Of a stretch of DNA of 28,165 nucleotides, positions 9,001 to 16,739 are shown piece by piece; position 1 is the first letter of the stretch, and each line of letters starts with the position of its first letter. The stretch is from NCBI GenBank assembly GCA_023212725.1, contig JALBYF010000115.1, positions 1-28,165 on the forward strand. The letters are read 5' to 3'. The stretch is from Tranzscheliella williamsii. Lineage: Eukaryota > Basidiomycota > Ustilaginomycetes > Ustilaginales > Ustilaginaceae. The notes beneath the pieces are model-generated. The model ran no database searches and was not told where the DNA came from. It saw only the letters and a program-made list of their open reading frames with translations. Position numbers and translations under genes: made by a program.

Positions 9001-9230
9001 GGTCTTCTCTTGACTACCGAGGGCTTGGAAGGGGAGGAAGGTCGCTGCTTTTTCTGTGGGGACGGCATGGTCAAGTCGGCTGGTAAAAGGCTTTGGACAG
9101 GAGCACTGGTGTGCATAGTCGTGTAGCCGTGAGTACCTTTTTCGTGACCAGCACTAGGGATGGCGGCTTGAAAGTTTACGAACGATGGCGATATTGTGCT
9201 GGTCGTTGATCCGATGCTAGAAGATGGCAT
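6015..9230 (-). CDS. Large PHD-finger nuclear protein, probable chromatin regulator
   Basis: One open frame gives 1071 residues from the first ATG (9230); the frame is open to 9305 but without an ATG there. A later ATG at 9068 (MPSPQKKQR) has a better context (A at -3) and may be the true start. The only recognised domain is a PHD zinc finger at about residues 572-615: C-x-C, then VVQCDSCKLWLHLPC, ending EWYCDDC, with the Trp and His expected of the fold. PHD fingers read histone H3 tails. A basic AT-hook-like KKRGRKPK lies just before it (about 533-540). The rest is low in complexity, rich in Ser, Pro and Thr, with many TP/SP sites that suggest proline-directed phosphorylation. An LGWG motif occurs near both ends, and the C-terminus ends in an acidic LDLDDVLDWS. 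I do not recognise a named orthologue. Confidence 0.85.
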   Translation of the reverse strand: MPSSSIGSTTSTISPSFVNFQAAIPSAGHEKGTHGYTTMHTSAPVQSLLPADLTMPSPQKKQRPSSPSKPSVVKRRPKTGSPLKRTTSKASIMDAVMNSRAPSDHDQAVLPPPSLTVSRRADQSPSFASSSKTTLADQEKEPASGVLLTPRRGRRMANVNLGWGSPLLTGEKAPAPHNFHQSNKSQLATVISPTKRKACTTFTSELQHSQRSLVDTAGWASAAMVSSVPVDDCLGGSPGFSPRTFDTPMMTPQSAIRHALAAFVDISSPLVTQDAKLVPIEVEGLGRVAVHRDYVQQISELGSVPDFANGRERDPALADRESGLLRGSDSEESSAHSSGGSSTEPTSVGTPSLSGASPSFSLSSQFPASELSSPVKEHRKTADYATVLEATETQQALLSLSQTPDSQTAPQSGVSTWAPRLGGAHSCRINLPTLDWPDCPSGPWAAAGKQIDEIKEQRKQGIQRWLETDSNDEGEKRADGETSAPFHHHPMVAKALLDRARKQQGRRNARGSAGTSPSKRERKGKHPGALQSPAKKRGRKPKVPALIASSSRKSVATGASLARSDTSAIFGCKCGIRDDSIIVVQCDSCKLWLHLPCVGINNVSDLDDEWYCDDCCDAAVTEYLSPTSSRPTTISSYADLSTPEGIRAALSGQEPVFTLPTGTPIHRRGVAVTSSIALAPSPPLLSAGDQGGRSTIKRQGYGRSRAERVGWRMNEPGSPLARKSTTASAGVRPAVHETPSKSSEASVDFTDSSTTPSLLAGFSRADWEPVRNNQRSERYTTPSPRLLGLSTPSRHASGRKASNQAPLSLALTDDETGHADMFSTPSRLASGGSWAYRAGYPHADSQTPSRSAGRHQRVDSFSGGLLTPGRDFLSGAFTTEPSTSLPSLVYSSGYIDGLDDHLGSDSHYSNSRAWQLQSPTSSTKAVRARQTSGFGTPWSSSLLKTPELQPRQASASSLRAGRYDSSDDFPPSSSPFPRTPTLDHGSPRYMQSHHVRERVPSHLGWGLPAVGSSARLHRALGTDSQPKGSFSADRSASVSSSSAVGKHRQVSSEMPMGLGIGLDLDDVLDWS
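7383..7517 (-). other. PHD zinc finger coding segment
   Basis: The segment encodes the cysteine/histidine ladder of the PHD finger. Order on the minus strand: CKC, then CDSC, LWLHLPC, and WYCDDC. The spacing fits the Cys4-His-Cys3 pattern, and the tryptophan two residues before the last cysteine pair is the conserved one. The finger looks complete. Confidence 0.85.
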
Positions 9231-10102
9231 CAGTGATGACCAAGGCCAGGGACAGTTTTCTTTAAAACATGGGATCGTCGTGGGGCAGAAGGTCGATAAA
9301 CCCAAGACGCAGTGGCGGCGAGAGATTGGTGGGATTGAGGAAAAGTGAAGAGGGCCAAGGTAGATGTTAGCACAGGGTCCGATCTGGCTCGCTGAGAAGA
9401 CTGGTTTCCAGACAGGCTTGTGATGACCATGCAGGGCTTTGAAATCTAACGGATGAGTTTGGGTAGAGAAAGAAAGACAAGCCTGCGTACCTGTAGTGTG
9501 AGTGTTGAACGCTATGCAGTACTGACTGCAGAGGGATGAGAGCCTTCGTCAAACTTGATGAGCGAAGTTGCGGTGCCGGACAGTTCAACTAAAGCAAAGA
9601 AAATGGATCTCCTACAAACTTTGCAAATCGAGCACCCGGACGAGCCGAGAGCTAGAGGATGACAGTACGGCCCAACACCGATCTGATGCGTGGAAGAGAC
9701 CGTGGATCGGATGAAACGATGTGACTGCGAAGAGTAGATGTGTGATGTCGCAAGTGATGCGTGATGTGTTAGAGGGGAATTGGATCACGCTCCAGGGCAT
9801 TCACAATGATTGGACTTCTGATCGATGAGCAGCTGCGCTTTGGACTTGAGTGCGTCGGATTGGACCGTTTCCATAAGTCACGAAACCACAGAATGACAAG
9901 AGCGAGCGCATAAACGTGCAGCTGGTAGCTTATAAGTGAAGCAGCAAGATGTCGGCTTGTAGACCTAACGAAAACTGTTGAAGCAGCGGTCGGGGGATGC
10001 TGTGTGATGAGTGGGTGGGAGACTATTGCAGAAGCGGCACGACTTTGCGAATTATATGTCTGCCAACAAGTGAGAGCCAGCTGTGAAGCGCCGACGAATA
10101 TG

Positions 10103-10429
10103 ACAAAGGACCTGAAAGAAGGTGAATGCCGTGTCACGGCAACAGAACCTTGAGTTAAGGTGTTAGATAGGATACCAACGAGACTGGTAGTGATGGCAGA
10201 GACGGCCAAAGGTGGTGAGAACAAAGAAGGGAGATGAAATGTGAACAAAGGCTGGCAGCGATGCTGGCAGTACGGTCTGAACAGAACAAAGGTAGTGGAA
10301 GCTTATGCAAAATCCAGGAGCAGGAAGGAGCGAGATAGTAGATGCTCAATCTGGACAGCGGCACGAGGGTTTGCAACCAAGGATGAGCAGCAGCGCGGGC
10401 ATACGGCAACGCCGAATTGCACAAAGGGA
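10103..10429 (+). promoter_or_regulatory. Cluster of five same-strand ACAAAG motifs
   Basis: ACAAAG occurs at 10103, 10221, 10245, 10286 and 10421, all on the plus strand; four of them continue as ACAAAGG. The last reads ACAAAGGGA, the same as the pheromone response element bound by the HMG-box factor Prf1 in Ustilago maydis. Roughly 0.1 copies would be expected on one strand in this length by chance. Function here is inference. The purine bias of this strand raises the background. Confidence 0.4.
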
Positions 10430-11408
10430 CGCAAGCCCGCCTCAGAAGACGCATGCAAGCATGTCGGTGCAGGCAACATACAGTCATCTGAGGCACGAGC
10501 TCCGAGAGCCCCTTGACCTGGCTGACTTGCAAAGCGGATAGCAGCCAGTCAACGGAGTCATAAGTGGCTTGTGTGAACAAGGAACAGCCCCACTGGCAAT
10601 CACGTAAGGGTTCGCGCTCGTCCGTCGGTCTGCTGCAAGCGGTCGACTTCCTTCTGATCCTCGCGTAGGATCCGATGCAACCCAATTCGGGAAATCTCAA
10701 TCTCAATTACAGGCCTCAACCTGCGCTCTGCACACGATCTGATCGTGCAGCTCGGCGATGTGATAATATAAGCTTGCTGCACAAAAGGCTGCAGCTGCTG
10801 TCATGTCCGCTTTCAGCCAGAATGCTGTCGATTGTTGTCATCGGCCTCTGCCAGAGTTTGTACGCGAGCGTTCGAGAGGCATATTCGCATACGAGTCGTC
10901 GATAGCAAAGCGTGCGCTCGCATATTTAGCTGGGCATTCAGTCCCCACAACAATGTACACCGGTCGAGCGGACTTCATCGCGGCAAGCCCGGCTCAGACA
11001 GAGACAGCGTATCCTTTTCGATCGGCTTCATTCTTCGCTGATGACTCACAGCCTGAGGGATTAGCTGAGCTTGCAACATACATGTTGTTGAGAGTTGTGC
11101 AGCGCCAGTCTACGGGCAAACAGCGATGGCCTCATCTCACCTGCCAACTTGGCAATTTTGTATGCGATCGGTGCTGGTGTGATGCATGTCGCCTTTTCAG
11201 CGAGCCATGGCGGCTCCTTCAAGCAGGCACAGTAAAGCCCACGGTACAGAACTGAAAGAGAGACTGGGAACTAGTAGGAAGGCTGTTCGGGGGACGCAAA
11301 GTTCCAAGGTGCAGCTGGGTTGCAGGTAGCAGCTGTTCGCGCTGCTCGGGGCTAGTAGTCTGCCAAATGAGACATGCATCTCCTTGCATGGCAACCTGCA
11401 GATAGTTT

Positions 11409-11444
11409 ACGCGTCCGCGGCTCGCTTCTCTTAGCGCGACGCGT
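11409..11444. promoter_or_regulatory. Pair of MluI cell-cycle boxes
   Basis: ACGCGT occurs at 11409-11414 and 11439-11444, spaced 30 bp. In other fungi this is the core of the MCB element bound by the MBF complex at G1/S genes. No start codon of a recognised gene lies near: the PHD gene begins 2.2 kb away. Confidence 0.3.
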
Positions 11445-12680
11445 TCGGTGGCGCGCTTCGTGGTAAGATATGTGTTTCTGCATCCACATATGCCTGCTTT
11501 CTTTCCCTTCCGTCGAGCGACCCTCCCCCCGCGTTCACTTGTCAGAGCTGATGCTCGATGTTGCAGCCAGGAGACACGAATCGCAGTCGCGAAAGTGAGG
11601 CCAAGATGAGCGAAGGCGGCTGCCTAGTTCGCTGTTTGCGTACGTTTTCCAAAATCCGCCAGCCAGTAATTCGCGCGCTAGGCTGCCTGGGTTGAGTGGC
11701 TTCTGGTCACACGCACAGTCAGACGACAAGGGGATCGAGGGACGATAGCAGGAGACGTGACGCGCACACGGCAGCGAACGCGATACGTTCCCATGCACAC
11801 ACTCCCCCGAGCCGCAGAAGAGAGTTTTCGTCGCGTCAGGGCGAGCCGTGCTTTGGCACGGTCGTTTATCGTGTAAAGTGGTTTAGCTGGACTAGATAAG
11901 TCACAGTGCGCCAGCGCAACGGTCGGAGGAGAAATTCCTTGGTCAAATGGTTGCAGCCATCGTGCATCGCCTCCCGCTTTTGCTGCTTTTAGGAAGTCAC
12001 AACCGTCTGTCGTGCGGTTCAGTGAGTTCCCTGCTAGAGGAGCCCCAGGCTTGCCCCTTGCGTGAGCCATGCTGAAGCGTCTCAGGAGGTGAACAGGCGA
12101 TCACAACAAACATGGTCTGATGGAGGCGGGCGTGGTCCCTGCATCGCTGTTGCCGAGACGAGGAGTGCTGGCCTGTGCGGGAAGTCCTTGCCACAGGGCG
12201 CATTCAACATCTCTGCGTTGACGGCAAAGACAAGTTGAACTCATGACTGTCTCCCGCGGCCGCCTGGCAGACGCATGCCGGCCGACAGAGCTTCGGCGTG
12301 CAAGGACCGAGTCGAACCGTCGAGTGAGCCACGCCTCCGCATCCGGCTCCGCCCTGCAGGTTCGCTGTCGGAGCAGACGGCGACTCTGTCAAGCCGGGCG
12401 ATACAAGTCTCGGCCTAGAGCGAGCAGAGGCAGGACGAAGCCACAACACATCAACACCTCGCAAAGCGCTACTGCGACAACATGTCAATGACAAGGAGCC
12501 GCTGGAAGGTTTTGCGTTCAATATATCGTATACATGAGTCCAAGGGATAGAAATACAGGTTTTCGTAGATCAGCACCGGCAGGGCGGCGGATGGAAGGAA
12601 GGAAGAAGAAGAGATCGACGGTGCTGTGAGCATGCTTGCAAAGCCAGGTGGAGCAACGGCTCAGGTCACCGGCGACGGCA

Positions 12681-15600
12681 TTACGAGACGTTGCGAACAT
12701 TGGCCTGGATGTCCCCCACCACTCTGTTCCGCTGCGTAGCGGCTTCGAGGTCTTTCTCGAGTCTCCTTCGGATCTCCTCGAGCTCTGCGACTCTCTCTTT
12801 GGCGCCTTGGCGTTCTCTCTTGACCCTCTCTTCGGCCGCTTTACATCGGAGCTCCAGCTCCTTGATCCTGGCTGCCCATTTGCCCTCGCCCTCGCCGTAC
12901 TTCACCTTGGCCTCCGCGAGCCGATCCTCAGCCTGCGACGCCTGTGTCATGGCTGTGGCGAGTCTGCGCTCTGCCGTGTTGGCCCTCGTGGTCAGCGCCG
13001 TCAGCTTGTTGTTGTCGCTGGGCGTGGACAAGGACGTCCGAGTCTTGAGCGAAGAGATCTGCTGCAATAGCTCCGAGTTGGTGGCTTTGACCGAGTCCAC
13101 TTCGGCCTGCTTGGAGACAAGGCGTTGGCGCCATTGACCTTGCTTGTCGGCCGCCACCTTGATGGAGGCTTCGAATCGGTCGATTTGACGGAAGCGCGAG
13201 TCTTGCTGCCGTTTCAGCGCGTTGTATTTTTCCAGCAGCTTGGCTTCCAAGTCTTTGGCCTTTTGATCGACACCCATCTGTGTGTCAAAGACCTTGCGCA
13301 ACCGAGAGAGCAAGCTGGAATGGAAGACTTCGAAGTTAGTAAACGGCTTTAGGTCGGCATCTTTCTTGCGTGGGGTGGAGCTGCCGTCCGCCGAAGAAGT
13401 GAGAATCTTGCCCATCTGCTGATAAATCGTCAGCAGCAGCGTGTTGCGCTGTGTCAGAGCATCCCGAGTCGCCTGTTCTGACCGTAAATTAGCGCGCTCG
13501 CCGTCGTTGAGCTCGTGCTCCAGCTCCTCGATCTTGGCCAGTGCCGCATCTAGCTCCTTCCGCTCTGCCGTCATAGTATTCTGCTGGGCCGTGAAGCGCT
13601 CTTGCAAGCCCAGATGGGTCTGGGTCTCGTTTGCTAGCTTGGTCTGCGCATCTCGAAGTTCAGAATGCAAGCTGACCAGAGCATCCTCCTTCTGTCGCAG
13701 AAGATCGTCCTTTCGGTCCAACTCCTTGCGTGCCCGTTCGAGGTCGCTTTCGCATCTCGCCAGGTCACGCTTGAGACGGTCGACCTCGAGCTCAAGACTG
13801 TACTTGTCACTGGCTGAGGTCTGGCCAAGGCGGAACGATTCGTTCTCCTTGGACCTCAAGGCATCCTGCAATGTCTGCACGTCTGCCTTGCGGGTAACCA
13901 GGTCTTTCTCCATCTGGTTGAGCTCCTTCTCGAGCGAAGCGATGGCGTCGTTCTTCTCCTGCACCAAACGCGCCATGCGGTCTTCGCTCTCTTCGAGCTT
14001 GCGCTCCCACTGGGCGTGAGCCTCGTCCAGTGCCCTTTCTTCGGCTTTGAGGTCCTCGACGACATCCGAGATTTTCGTGTCCAGCTTGGCATTGAGGTCT
14101 TCGAGCCTCTCTTTCTCGTTGGTCAACTGCTCGACCTCGCGAGCGTAGTTGTCTGCCTCCTCTCGCGTTGTTTCAAGCTCGGTGATTGTTGCCTCTAGTT
14201 GGCCCTGTACCTCGCTGAAGTCGAGCGTGGTGGTGGAGAGCTTCTCTTTCAAGATGTTCGTATGTCTCTCATGCTTCTCATTAGCCTGTTGCAGCGCTTC
14301 TTCGATCTTGACGATCTCTTCGTCAAGTTGTTTGATTTCGTCCGCCCTAGCCTCCAGTTCCTCTTCGAGACCGAACATGCGGTTCGACATCTCCTGCATT
14401 TCCTGATTTGTTTCTGCCAAGTCTGCCTCCTTCGCTTCCAGCTCCTTGTGCAGCTCGTCGGCCTCTGCGCGCAGCTCGTCAGCTTCCTGCTTGTACGACT
14501 GTACTTGTCGATCCAGGTCATCTGCTTCGGCCTCGACGCCTTCGAGCTGCGCTTTTTGTTCTTCGAGCAGATTCTCGGCCTGGCGCAGCTCGTACTCGAG
14601 GTCAGCCACTTTGGCGATCTGGTCTTGAAGCTCTCCGTCCAGGCGCTCCAGCTCCGCTTCTTTCTCGTCGACCTGCAGCTGAGCCGAGGCGTAATCATCT
14701 CGAAGCTTATCGATCTGGTCCTGGAACCGTCCAACAGCAAGGCGCTCTGCCTCGACAAAGCGGACTGCGTCGTCTTCCTGCGTGATGTTGGCATGCTCCA
14801 GTTTCTGTTTGGCAACCTCGAGTTCACGCTGGAGGGCTTCTTCGGAAGAACGCAGCTCGTAAATCTCGTCCTTGTACTGTTCAATGTCGGCCATGAGTTC
14901 GGCCTGTCGTTCCACCATCCTCTCGTTCTGAGATTTATGAGCTGTGAGCTGTTGTTCGAGGCCATCAACATCTCGTTGGTACTGTGAAGCTTGCTGACTA
15001 GGCGAAGAAGAGCGTTGGGACCGAAGATGGTCGATCTCTTCGCGAGCCGCCTCGAGTTCTTCGTGTAAGCCATCGCGTTCTCGGCGCATCTCATACTTTT
15101 CGTCTTCGTGCTCATCGCGCATAGCATCCATTCGTTCGCGCAGCCGGGAACTGTCGCTTATTGAGCTAGTGCTGGCGTCGTGGTGGGAAGCTGCTGCGCC
15201 CGGGGGAGGACCCTTGCGTTTGATAAAGTCGAGCTCGTCTTCTATCCTTACGCGCTGCTTCTGCTCCTCTTCAGCACGGTTGTTGGCGGCAACCAACCGG
15301 GCTTGAAGCTCGCTGATCTGCTTTTCATAGTCAGCTGGATCTTTGCCCTTCCATTGTTGCTGCTCTTTCTGCAGCACTTTGATGGCACGATCCTGTTGCT
15401 TCAACATGCCTTGCTGTGCGATCATCTTGTTCGTGTACGACAGCTTTTCTTTCTTGAGCACGATCAGTTCCGCCAACCTGTCATCTAGGGACACTTTCTC
15501 CCTAAGCAGATCGACGACGATCTTGAGTTCATCTCGCTCCTGCGTCAGATTGTTGATCTTCTCCTGTGCCGACTTCATAGAGACACCAGCAGCAGAGCGC

Positions 15601-16118
15601 CGTCGCAGAGCGCGCGAGCCCCACTGACCGGAGTCGTTGGAAGGAGACCCAGCCAGCATCGAGTCAACATTTAGGGAGAGGTCCTGCTGCATGCGTTGAA
15701 GCTCTTGGTCATTACCCTGTTGCAGGCTGTCTTCTACCTCGTCGAATGTGTCATCGTCAGCAATACGCACGCCGTATCGGCGACGAGGGTCATTCTTCCT
15801 CTGCGTCGAAGGTGGTTCTTCATTACGACGAGCGTTTTCTTTGTTGGACGATGTACTTGAGGCTTCCTGAGTAGGCGGAGTCTGTGGACGTGGGCGGAGC
15901 TCTGTAGGACCGGAAGTAAGCCGCCTATTTCGATCATTTTTCGGCCTGCCAAAGGCGCTAGGTGCTGGCTTTAATGCGGGGAGGTCATCACCAATGCTGG
16001 CTACGCTTTCTAGACCGGGCAGATCGTCTTTGGCGGCTGTCGCTAGGCTTTGCTCGGCGGTGGAGTCATAGTTGGAAGCGGCATCGAAGCCGGCGAGCGC
16101 AGCGAATCGGTCGGCCAT
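12681..16118 (-). CDS. Coiled-coil microtubule-organising protein, Mto1/ApsB/Pcp1-like
   Basis: A single exon encodes 1145 residues. The first 180 are disordered (SNKENARR and similar). Residues about 183-210, MKSAQEKINNLTQERDELKI then LLREKV, resemble the CM1 motif, by which Mto1, Pcp1/Spc110 and centrosomin recruit gamma-tubulin complexes. Coiled coil with dense heptads fills about 183-870. At about 888-930 the segment RNTLLLTIYQQMGKIL, then KPFTNFEVFHSSLLSRL, looks like a block I associate with fungal Mto1/ApsB-type proteins. The C-terminal KWAARIKELELRCKAAEERV (from about 1074) resembles the PACT-like end that targets such proteins to spindle pole bodies. The likely role is microtubule nucleation. 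Family membership rests on motif resemblance from memory; other long coiled-coil proteins remain possible. The start has the compact MADRFAALAGF and no upstream ATG is needed. Confidence 0.8.
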   Translation of the reverse strand: MADRFAALAGFDAASNYDSTAEQSLATAAKDDLPGLESVASIGDDLPALKPAPSAFGRPKNDRNRRLTSGPTELRPRPQTPPTQEASSTSSNKENARRNEEPPSTQRKNDPRRRYGVRIADDDTFDEVEDSLQQGNDQELQRMQQDLSLNVDSMLAGSPSNDSGQWGSRALRRRSAAGVSMKSAQEKINNLTQERDELKIVVDLLREKVSLDDRLAELIVLKKEKLSYTNKMIAQQGMLKQQDRAIKVLQKEQQQWKGKDPADYEKQISELQARLVAANNRAEEEQKQRVRIEDELDFIKRKGPPPGAAASHHDASTSSISDSSRLRERMDAMRDEHEDEKYEMRRERDGLHEELEAAREEIDHLRSQRSSSPSQQASQYQRDVDGLEQQLTAHKSQNERMVERQAELMADIEQYKDEIYELRSSEEALQRELEVAKQKLEHANITQEDDAVRFVEAERLAVGRFQDQIDKLRDDYASAQLQVDEKEAELERLDGELQDQIAKVADLEYELRQAENLLEEQKAQLEGVEAEADDLDRQVQSYKQEADELRAEADELHKELEAKEADLAETNQEMQEMSNRMFGLEEELEARADEIKQLDEEIVKIEEALQQANEKHERHTNILKEKLSTTTLDFSEVQGQLEATITELETTREEADNYAREVEQLTNEKERLEDLNAKLDTKISDVVEDLKAEERALDEAHAQWERKLEESEDRMARLVQEKNDAIASLEKELNQMEKDLVTRKADVQTLQDALRSKENESFRLGQTSASDKYSLELEVDRLKRDLARCESDLERARKELDRKDDLLRQKEDALVSLHSELRDAQTKLANETQTHLGLQERFTAQQNTMTAERKELDAALAKIEELEHELNDGERANLRSEQATRDALTQRNTLLLTIYQQMGKILTSSADGSSTPRKKDADLKPFTNFEVFHSSLLSRLRKVFDTQMGVDQKAKDLEAKLLEKYNALKRQQDSRFRQIDRFEASIKVAADKQGQWRQRLVSKQAEVDSVKATNSELLQQISSLKTRTSLSTPSDNNKLTALTTRANTAERRLATAMTQASQAEDRLAEAKVKYGEGEGKWAARIKELELRCKAAEERVKRERQGAKERVAELEEIRRRLEKDLEAATQRNRVVGDIQANVRNVS

Positions 16119-16739
16119 GTTCGCAACAGACCGTCAACAGAGTGGGCAGTCGGATACGTAGTAGACGGATGGGAAACGCTTCTCCTTTACGCCATGCTGG
16201 GCGGTGTCGCTGTCGGACCTGGCAGAAACGTCTGTTCCCGTGACGCGTCAACGGATGTGTCAAATGTGTTGATGATTATCTTTGGCTGGCGATGTTGTCA
16301 ATACGCCACACAGACGAAGCGTCGCGGGTTCTCACCCTGAAGCCGTCTGGCACTGATGTTGATGCTGTTGTCAATCAGGCAAGGTGTTGATGTTGTTGAC
16401 CGTGCTATGAAATACTCATGATTTAGTACTGTTTAGGTCTACAACATACAGCCGGGCTTTTGTGTGTTAAGCTGTCAACTTAATCTCAACAAGAGTTGTT
16501 GGAGTCGGAATGGGTAACACGCGCGTTCGACAGACTTCAAGATCAACCTTAAGATCAACACCACACAACACCAACCAGGGTCACGTGACATAGTTCTCCT
16601 AGCCCGATAAGATCTGATACACGACAAAGAAACTAACAGAATAAAGATGTTGCGAGGAGGCCAGGAATCTGATATGCGAGGAATCGGTAGCCGCTCGTAG
16701 TAGACCTGGTAAGAGGCTTGTCGAGCCTGACACTTTAAC
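16119..16739. promoter_or_regulatory. Promoter of the coiled-coil gene and 3' flank of the transcription factor gene
   Basis: About 620 bp lie between the coiled-coil gene start and the stop of the Zn2Cys6 gene, both on the minus strand. I see no other gene. A perfect 10-bp palindrome TGACGCGTCA, containing an MluI box, lies at 16241-16250, about 125 bp upstream of the coiled-coil start codon. The part from about 16370 to 16700 is visibly more AT-rich. Confidence 0.55.
16241..16250. promoter_or_regulatory. Palindromic MluI box upstream of the coiled-coil gene
   Basis: TGACGCGTCA is a perfect palindrome with ACGCGT at its centre, 125 bp upstream of the start codon. This is where an MBF-type G1/S site would be expected, and it would suit a gene for spindle pole or MTOC duplication. 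Regulation is inferred, not shown. Confidence 0.4.

Larger units (their letters stand above)
9231..12680. other. 3.4-kb gap upstream of the PHD gene with clustered candidate motifs
   Basis: No frame here looks like a conserved protein. The longest are minus 10706-10155 (183 codons), minus 10248-9769 (159 codons) and plus 10803-11255 (150 codons), with unremarkable composition and no family motif. The minus strand is pyrimidine-rich over much of 9300-10700, which fits a long leader or promoter of the PHD gene. Five ACAAAG motifs sit at 10103-10427 and two MluI boxes at 11409-11444. It also carries the 3' UTR of the coiled-coil gene at its right end. A non-coding RNA cannot be ruled out. Confidence 0.5.

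Noticed and set aside
10155..10706. Minus-strand frame of 183 codons in the large gap
   Set aside because: Composition (Cys, Leu, Ser, His) fits translated pyrimidine-rich non-coding sequence; no motif. It is kept only as a possible upstream reading frame.
10803..11255. Plus-strand frame of 150 codons with a CDRCWCDAC segment
   Set aside because: The cysteine run does not fit a known zinc-binding spacing, and no start or splice context supports it.
14199..14987. Plus-strand frame of 262 codons, very Leu/Phe-rich and membrane-like
   Set aside because: It is antisense to Glu/Lys/Gln-rich coiled-coil codons, which read as Leu/Phe on the other strand.
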